A model generated the notes under the pieces. It was not told the DNA's origin. It saw nothing but the letters and a program-made list of their open reading frames with translations, and made no database searches. DNA of 8,837 nucleotides from an uncultured Oscillospiraceae bacterium. Lineage in GTDB: Bacteria > Bacillota > Clostridia > Oscillospirales > Oscillospiraceae. The DNA is taken from assembly GCA_934565425.1 (NCBI GenBank), contig CAKTHW010000063.1, positions 1 to 8,837 of the forward strand, given 5' to 3'. Below, piece after piece: positions 1-4,409 of the stretch (positions are counted from its first letter, which is position 1; every line of letters starts with the position of its first letter). The position numbers were made by a program, and so were the translations under genes.

Positions 1-1194
1 ATCACCTTCCACAACGGCAAGAAGCTCATCATCCAGTTCACCATCACCTCCAAGGACAGCTTCCTGGGCGGCAATGACGTCCTCACCAACGGTGCGGAAT
101 CCGGTATCTACGACAAGGACGGCACCTTGGTCAAGCTCTTTGAGCAGCCCACCGTCAACGTCCCCATCCAGCCTGTCACCGTCACCGCAGCGGACAAGAA
201 CGTCTACCTGAACGGTACCGTCACCGCAGCGGAGCTGAAGGACAGCGCCACCGTCAAGTGCGGCAACGTGGCATTGAAGCTGGGCGAGACCAACTACGGC
301 CTGGAAGCCTGGCAGAACGCCTACGTGGACATTGAGGCAGGTCTGAAGGACAAGGACGGCAACGCCCTCACCGGCGACTACACCAACCTGACCGAAGACA
401 CGACGTATACTGTCAGCGCAAAAGTGGCACCTAAGACCGTAGGTGAGAGCACCACCGAAAAGGGTCCGGCAGCCACCGAGCAGGCTGGCGAGGACGAAGG
501 GGCCATCCACGTCTTCAAGCCTGAGCTGACCTTTAAGGACGGCAGCGCCTACTACGGCGAGGATGTCGTCACGGACTTCAGCGACAACCAGGTAGGTGAA
601 ACGGTGTGGAAGCACGGGAATACCCTCTCCACGGCCGTCACCATGCTGGGCACTGAACCCACCCTGGACATCACCCTGGAGGCAGATCAGGTGGAGAACG
701 GCAAGTACACCAAGCAGGACGCTGCGGTGAAGGCTACCGTCAAGATCGACGGCACCGACGTGACCGACTACACCACCATGCTGCATCAGGATTGCAGCGG
801 CGACTGCGATTGGGAGACCCCGGCCAAGACGGGCGACCCTGCGTTCCTCATCCACGTGAAGACCTGCACGCTGGACGCCACCAAGGTCGGCGGCGCAGCA
901 GAGGAATCCTACGTGTTCGACGTCTACAAGGACGGCGAAAAGTACTCCGAAGTGACCATCTGGGGCAACAGCACCGAGACCCTCTATGAGCTGCCCGTGG
1001 GCACCTACACTATCAAAGAGAACACCGGCTGGAGCTGGCGGTTCACCCCCAAGTACAGCGCAAAGGTGACCCTGAGCGCGGCACAGGACGAAGGGGAGAT
1101 CATCTGCACCAACCAGCTGGAGAAAAACAAGTGGCTGAATGGGTTCAGCACCGTGGTGCGGAACATCTTCGGCTCTGACGTAGCAACGAACTGA
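1..1194 (+). CDS. Large secreted surface/adhesin-like protein, C-terminal part (5' end outside window)
   Basis: The frame is open from base 1 with no credible start, so these 397 residues are the C-terminal part of a longer protein. A TTG at 127 is internal and lacks a ribosome binding site. The sequence is acidic and rich in Thr, Asp, Lys and Val, with short beta-strand-like segments typical of Gram-positive stalk or adhesin proteins. Roughly the last 110 residues look like a prealbumin/Cna-B-like (SpaA-type) domain: strands around FDVYKDGEKYSEVTIWGN, then LPVGTYTIKEN, WSWRFTP and a closing IICTNQ strand. The protein ends in KWLNGFSTVVRNIFG plus a short tail. There is no LPXTG-like motif, no membrane helix and no basic tail, so it is not a classical sortase substrate at this end. 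It is the first visible gene of an operon with a SipW-type protein, an anchored Cna-B protein and a sortase, which supports a role as a surface or fibre subunit. The exact family is unknown to me. Confidence 0.75.
   Translation: MTFHNGKKLIIQFTITSKDSFLGGNDVLTNGAESGIYDKDGTLVKLFEQPTVNVPIQPVTVTAADKNVYLNGTVTAAELKDSATVKCGNVALKLGETNYGLEAWQNAYVDIEAGLKDKDGNALTGDYTNLTEDTTYTVSAKVAPKTVGESTTEKGPAATEQAGEDEGAIHVFKPELTFKDGSAYYGEDVVTDFSDNQVGETVWKHGNTLSTAVTMLGTEPTLDITLEADQVENGKYTKQDAAVKATVKIDGTDVTDYTTMLHQDCSGDCDWETPAKTGDPAFLIHVKTCTLDATKVGGAAEESYVFDVYKDGEKYSEVTIWGNSTETLYELPVGTYTIKENTGWSWRFTPKYSAKVTLSAAQDEGEIICTNQLEKNKWLNGFSTVVRNIFGSDVATN
178..233 (+). repeat. 17-bp direct repeat inside the adhesin gene
   Basis: ACCGTCACCGCAGCGGA occurs exactly at 178-194 and again at 217-233, a 39-bp (13-codon) in-frame period giving VTAAD and VTAAE. 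It probably reflects a short duplicated strand/turn in the protein and could support slippage. The repeat itself is certain; any function is not. Confidence 0.6.
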
Positions 1195-1195
1195 G

Positions 1196-1204
1196 AAAGG
1201 AGGA
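1196..1204 (+). promoter_or_regulatory. Ribosome binding site that decides the start of the SipW-type gene
   Basis: AAAGGAGGA lies directly after the stop codon of the upstream gene and 6 nt before ATG 1211. A GTG at 1205 in the same frame abuts the site and is too close to be used, so ATG 1211 is the start. Confidence 0.8.
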
Positions 1205-1210
1205 GTGACA

Positions 1211-1813
1211 ATGCGTAAAGAAAGATTCAAACCTGCACGGCTCGTCCGCAAGCCTGAAACGGAGCGGAAACGCAGAGGCCGGATGGCGACCGTAGTTCTC
1301 TCCCTGGTCCTCCTCCTGGCGCTGGCCGTAGGCGGCACCGTCGCCTGGCTGAGCGCTCGGACCCCGAACGTGACCAACCACTTCACACCGGCCTACGTGA
1401 CCTGTGAGGTGACGGAAAAGTTCGACAAGACCACCGGCGTGAAGACCGACGTCAACGTGACCAACACCAGCAACGTGGACGCCTATCTGCGCGTCAAGCT
1501 GGTGACCTACCGCACCAACGACGCCGGCCAGCACATCGGCGGGACGGCAGAACTGCCCAAGTTCACCCTGGGCAAAGATTGGGTGGAAAAGGACGGCTAC
1601 TACTATTACACCCTGCCCGTGGCACCGGGTCAGCAGCCTGCCGCCAACCTGGCGGACAGCATGACCCTGACGGCATCCTATGACGACGTGGACGGCGGCA
1701 AGCAGGCTGTCGACGTCATGGCAGAGGCCATCCAGAGCGCACCGGAAAAGGCAGTCGCTGACGCTTGGGGCGTGAAGATCCCCCAGGGCAGCGTGACCGA
1801 TGCCGGTAACTAA
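1211..1813 (+). CDS. SipW-type signal-peptide protein (TasA/camelysin-like fibre or surface subunit)
   Basis: 200 residues. A strongly basic N-terminus (residues 1-24, many Arg/Lys) is followed by a hydrophobic segment (about 26-46) ending GGTVAWLSART. This matches the signal type cleaved by SipW-like peptidases in TasA and camelysin-type proteins (known for the family: a small residue cluster followed by an aromatic residue and the mature N-terminus). The mature part begins with NHFTPAYVTCEVTEKFD and looks like a single beta-sandwich: alternating strands VNVTNTSNVDAYLRVKLVTY, a Tyr run at 130-133 in DGYYYYTLPVAPG, and a C-terminal helix (AEAIQSAPEKAVADAWG). NTSNVDAYLRV is typical of this group, where an N-terminal strand packs next to a loop of the form TNTGxxxAYxRV. 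It sits 16 bp after the adhesin gene and 12 bp before the Cna-B gene, so it is co-transcribed. No SipW peptidase gene is visible in the window. Family assignment is by pattern and is fairly sure; polymerisation into a fibre is inferred. Confidence 0.8.
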   Translation: MRKERFKPARLVRKPETERKRRGRMATVVLSLVLLLALAVGGTVAWLSARTPNVTNHFTPAYVTCEVTEKFDKTTGVKTDVNVTNTSNVDAYLRVKLVTYRTNDAGQHIGGTAELPKFTLGKDWVEKDGYYYYTLPVAPGQQPAANLADSMTLTASYDDVDGGKQAVDVMAEAIQSAPEKAVADAWGVKIPQGSVTDAGN

Positions 1814-1825
1814 GGAGGTGGAGAG

Positions 1826-3058
1826 ATGAAACGAACTTGTAAAACGATCTTCTCACTGGTCCTGACCCTGCTCCTGACCGTGAGCCTGGCCACCTCGGCC
1901 TTTGCGTCCTCCTCCATCACCTTTAAGGGCTTCTCCGCCGGCTTCGACTTCCAGCCCGGCAGCGAGTACACGGAGACCGACCTCTTCGATGGCTTCAAGA
2001 ACGTCATGCCCGGTGATACCGTCACCGACACCATCACCTTCACCAACGAAGCCACCGACTGCGATTACGTCAACCTCTACATGAGAGCGAAAGCCCACGA
2101 CGAGGCGGGCAATCCCCTCAGCGAGAAGGTAGCGGAGAAGGAATCTGTGGCCACCATGACCGAGTTCCTGTCCAAGCTGTCCATGAAGGTCTGGAACGGC
2201 ACCGAGCTGATCTACGACGCTTCCCCCGACCAGCTGGACGGCCTCCAGAACAACACCCTCCTGGGCACCTTCCGCACCGGCGACACCACTACCTTGAAGG
2301 TGGAGCTGACCGTGCCCATCGAGCTGGACAACCGGTTCGCCAACCGAGTGGGCGAGGTGGATTGGATCTTCCACGTGGAAGCCTACAACGAGAGCCAGCT
2401 CTCCGTCCGCAAGGTCTGGTCGGACGGCAACGCCAACCACGACCAGGACAGCATCACCGTCAACCTGCTCAAGGACGGCGAAGTGGAAGCATCTCAGGAG
2501 CTGAACGCCGAAAACGGCTGGGCGTACACCTTCGACCGGCTGGCGGAAGGCTACACCTGGACGGTGGAAGAGGCGGACGTGCCCGAAGGCTACGAGGTCA
2601 GCTATGACACCGTAGGCACCACGACCACCATCACCAACACCAAAAAGGAAGCCCCGACGCCCGACCCTGATCCCGAGCCGGAGGAACCGGTGGAGATCAC
2701 CGCCTGCAAGCGTTGGAGCGGCGACAGCTCCAAGGAGCGTCCCGATTCCGTCACCGTGACCCTCTACGACGGCAAGACCGCCTATGAGACGGTGCGGCTG
2801 AGCGACAAGAACGATTGGAGCTACACCTGGGAAGACCTGGATGCCGACGGCAACTGGCAGGTGGTGGAGACCAACATCCCCAAGGGATACGTGCCCTCCT
2901 ACAAAGTCAAGGGCGACGTGGTGACCATCACCAACACCAAGACCCTCATCCAGACCGGTCAGCTCAATTGGCCCATCTGGGTCCTGGGCGGCGCTGGTAT
3001 CCTCCTGGTGGTACTGGGCGTGGTCATCCTGACCAAGAGAAAGCAGAACGATGCCTAA
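1826..3058 (+). CDS. Cna-B-domain wall-anchored surface protein with LIQTG sorting signal
   Basis: 410 residues, starting at an ATG 5 nt after AAGGAGGTG, which overlaps the previous stop codon. Signal peptide 1-27 (MKRTCK, hydrophobic core, AFA cleavage site). Residues 28-188 form a beta-rich domain of its own (MPGDTVTDTITFTN, YVNLYMRAKA, closing VGEVDWIFHVEAY), recalling TasA/camelysin-like sandwiches. Two Cna-B domains follow. Domain 1 (about 191-272) has K196 in RKVW, acidic E248 and N271 in ITNT; domain 2 (about 290-372) has K295 in CKRW, E348 and N370 in ITNT. In this family such Lys, Glu and Asn residues form an intramolecular isopeptide bond that stiffens the stalk. A Pro/Asp/Glu linker (274-288) separates them. 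The C-terminus is LIQTG (374-378), a hydrophobic helix (383-402) and KRKQNDA: a sorting signal with Ile replacing the usual Pro. The next gene, overlapping by 8 bp, is a sortase, its probable partner. It likely acts as wall anchor or base of the surface structure. Confidence 0.88.
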   Translation: MKRTCKTIFSLVLTLLLTVSLATSAFASSSITFKGFSAGFDFQPGSEYTETDLFDGFKNVMPGDTVTDTITFTNEATDCDYVNLYMRAKAHDEAGNPLSEKVAEKESVATMTEFLSKLSMKVWNGTELIYDASPDQLDGLQNNTLLGTFRTGDTTTLKVELTVPIELDNRFANRVGEVDWIFHVEAYNESQLSVRKVWSDGNANHDQDSITVNLLKDGEVEASQELNAENGWAYTFDRLAEGYTWTVEEADVPEGYEVSYDTVGTTTTITNTKKEAPTPDPDPEPEEPVEITACKRWSGDSSKERPDSVTVTLYDGKTAYETVRLSDKNDWSYTWEDLDADGNWQVVETNIPKGYVPSYKVKGDVVTITNTKTLIQTGQLNWPIWVLGGAGILLVVLGVVILTKRKQNDA

Positions 3059-3620
3059 AAAGATAGGCATTGCCATCGTAACCGTGGGAGCAGTGCTGAT
3101 CTTATCAGCACTGCTTCTGCTCCTCTACAACCGGTACCAGGACGCGCAAGCCGGTCGGGACGCGGCGGCGCTGCTGGCCAAGGTGCAGGCGGCCATGGAC
3201 GCCCGTCGGGGCGACCTGGATCCGGAGCTGCCGGTGGTGGAGCTGGACGGCTACGAGTACGTGGGCTACGTGGAGATCCCCGCCCTGGAGGTGGAGCTGC
3301 CCGTCATGGCGGATTGGGACTACGACCGACTCAAGATCGCCCCCTGCCGCCAGTTCGGCTCCTCCCGGACCGATGACCTGGTCATCGCCGCTCACAATTA
3401 CCAGACCCATTTCGGGCGCCTGAAGGAGCTGCAAAAAGGGGACACCGTCCGCTTCACCGACATGGAGGGCATCGTGAACACCTATGCCGTGTCCAAATGC
3501 GAGACCTTGCAGCCCACCGAGGTAGACGCGGTGCAGAACAGCGGCTACGACCTGGTGCTCTACACCTGCACCCTGGGTGGCCGGACAAGAGTGACGGTCT
3601 TCTGCGACCGAGTGGAATAG
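3051..3620 (+). CDS. Sortase, class D-like, dedicated to the upstream surface proteins
   Basis: 189 residues, usual for small clostridial sortases. A single N-terminal membrane helix (about 5-26) follows MPKK, then a short extracellular linker and the sortase beta-barrel from about residue 68 (YEYVGYVEIPALEVELPV). The catalytic triad is visible: His115 in VIAAHNY, Cys173 in LYTCT and Arg180 in GGRTRVTV, the order and spacing expected of sortases. The enzyme would cleave a sorting signal (here most likely LIQTG of the preceding protein) between Thr and Gly and transfer it to the cell wall or to a pilin lysine. Its ATG lies inside the end of the Cna-B gene, with only a weak purine-rich site (AAGAGAAAG), so translational coupling is likely. 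It is the last gene before the terminator. The class assignment (D-type rather than B) rests on size and motif context and is less sure than the sortase call itself. Confidence 0.9.
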   Translation: MPKKIGIAIVTVGAVLILSALLLLLYNRYQDAQAGRDAAALLAKVQAAMDARRGDLDPELPVVELDGYEYVGYVEIPALEVELPVMADWDYDRLKIAPCRQFGSSRTDDLVIAAHNYQTHFGRLKELQKGDTVRFTDMEGIVNTYAVSKCETLQPTEVDAVQNSGYDLVLYTCTLGGRTRVTVFCDRVE

Positions 3621-3626
3621 CAGACC

Positions 3627-3657
3627 CAAAAGACGCTGCGTCGGGCAGCGTCTTTTT
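3627..3657 (+). terminator. Intrinsic terminator of the surface/sortase operon
   Basis: A perfect 9-bp stem, AGACGCTGC (3631-3639) and GCAGCGTCT (3645-3653), closes a 5-nt loop and runs into TTTTT (3653-3657). It starts 10 bp after the sortase stop codon. The A-run before the stem pairs with the T-run, so it could also work weakly on the other strand. Confidence 0.9.
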
Positions 3658-3662
3658 GCGCT

Positions 3663-3675
3663 CTACGCAGCGTAG
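3663..3675. promoter_or_regulatory. Candidate operator palindrome upstream of the HTH-desulfoferrodoxin gene
   Basis: CTACGC-A-GCGTAG is a perfect 6-bp inverted repeat with a 1-bp centre, directly upstream of the putative -35 box at 3677. The position suits autoregulation by the XRE-type regulator encoded 60 bp downstream. No second copy was seen elsewhere in the window, so the operator role is inferred from position and symmetry only. Confidence 0.4.
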
Positions 3676-3676
3676 G

Positions 3677-3705
3677 TTGCGGCCACCGCCCAGGTCTGGT
3701 ATCCT
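3677..3705 (+). promoter_or_regulatory. Candidate sigma-A-type promoter for the HTH-desulfoferrodoxin gene
   Basis: TTGCGG (3677-3682), a 17-bp spacer and TATCCT (3700-3705) give a reasonable -35/-10 pair about 30 bp before the ATG at 3735. It lies after the operon terminator, so the gene needs its own promoter. The match is moderate. Confidence 0.5.
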
Positions 3706-3734
3706 GAGGACAGAAACCAAAAGGAGGGATTCCT

Positions 3735-4340
3735 ATGACCCAATATGTCACCGGCGCCACCATCCGGACGCTGCGAGAGAAGAAACACTACACCCAAAAA
3801 CAGCTGGCCGACCTGCTCTGTGTCAGCGATAAGACCGTGTCTAAATGGGAGAACGGCCGGGGCTACCCAGACATCGCCCTGCTGGAACCGCTGGCCCAGC
3901 ACCTGGGGGTGTCCGTGGCGGAGCTGCTCTCCGGTCAGTGCGTCACCAACCACAACCGGGCGGGGAATATGCTGCGCACCAAATTCTACGTCTGCCCCCT
4001 GTGCGGCAACGTCATCCACGCCACCGGCACCGGCGTCTTCAGCTGCTGCGGCATCACCCTGCCGCCCTTGGAGGTGGAGGAGCCAGAGGCGGGACACGAG
4101 ATGAAGGTGGAGTGCATCGACCAGGACTATTACGTGACCCTGGACCACCCTATGACCAAGACCCACTACATCTCCTTCCTGGCCTACATCACCTCCGACT
4201 GGGTGCAGCTGCGCAAGCTCTACCCGGAGCAGGAGGCGGCAGGCCGGTTCACCCGGAGCGGGGTGGGGCGCATCTACGCCTATTGCAACCAGCACGGCCT
4301 GTTCCAGGTGAAGCCGCCCAGATACCGCTGTGGGAGTTGA
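3735..4340 (+). CDS. XRE-family regulator fused to a desulfoferrodoxin (superoxide reductase-like) module
   Basis: 201 residues, ATG 7 nt after AAGGAGG. Residues 7-65 are a classical XRE/Cro-type helix-turn-helix (TIRTLREKKHYTQKQLADLL, SDKTVSKWENGRGYPDIALL). From residue 83 the protein turns into a two-centre desulfoferrodoxin. The first part has C87, C90, C104 and C105 (CPLCGN ... SCCG), the pattern of the desulforedoxin-type Fe(Cys)4 centre. The second part has H138 in DHPM, H144 in HYI, and C184 and H187 in CNQHGLF, matching the His/Cys ligands of the superoxide reductase centre; H121 is the likely fourth His. In known enzymes this centre reduces superoxide to peroxide. Here the lysine normally next to the first His ligand appears to be Gly (AGH instead of EKH), so it may sense superoxide, redox state or iron more than act as an enzyme. 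It has its own promoter and is followed by an Fe-S flavoenzyme gene, a plausible target. Domain calls are strong; the sensing role is inferred. Confidence 0.88.
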   Translation: MTQYVTGATIRTLREKKHYTQKQLADLLCVSDKTVSKWENGRGYPDIALLEPLAQHLGVSVAELLSGQCVTNHNRAGNMLRTKFYVCPLCGNVIHATGTGVFSCCGITLPPLEVEEPEAGHEMKVECIDQDYYVTLDHPMTKTHYISFLAYITSDWVQLRKLYPEQEAAGRFTRSGVGRIYAYCNQHGLFQVKPPRYRCGS

Positions 4341-4365
4341 CAAACTGCCCAAATTCCGGCACAAT
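4337..4365 (+). promoter_or_regulatory. Candidate sigma-A-type promoter for the FadH-like gene
   Basis: A perfect -35 TTGACA (4337-4342) and CACAAT (4360-4365) are separated by 17 bp. The -35 box overlaps the TGA stop codon (4338-4340) of the regulator gene. The start codon is 45 bp downstream. The -10 box matches at 4 of 6 positions. Confidence 0.65.
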
Positions 4366-4409
4366 GGAGGAAAAACAGACCATTCCAGTGCAGGAGAGAG
4401 GGATTTGAT

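Noticed and set aside
127..1194. TTG at 127 as start of the first gene
   Set aside because: The frame is open to base 1 with the same composition, no ribosome binding site precedes 127, and there is no signal peptide after it.
1205..1213. GTG at 1205 as start of the SipW-type gene
   Set aside because: It touches the ribosome binding site; ATG 1211 has proper spacing.
1853..3076. Minus-strand open frame of 407 codons opposite the Cna-B gene
   Set aside because: Antisense shadow of a gene with clear signal peptide, Cna-B and sorting motifs; no domain pattern and no ribosome binding site of its own.
3663..4364. Minus-strand open frame of 233 codons opposite the HTH-desulfoferrodoxin gene
   Set aside because: Covers the promoter and coding region of a well-supported gene and shows no recognisable protein pattern.
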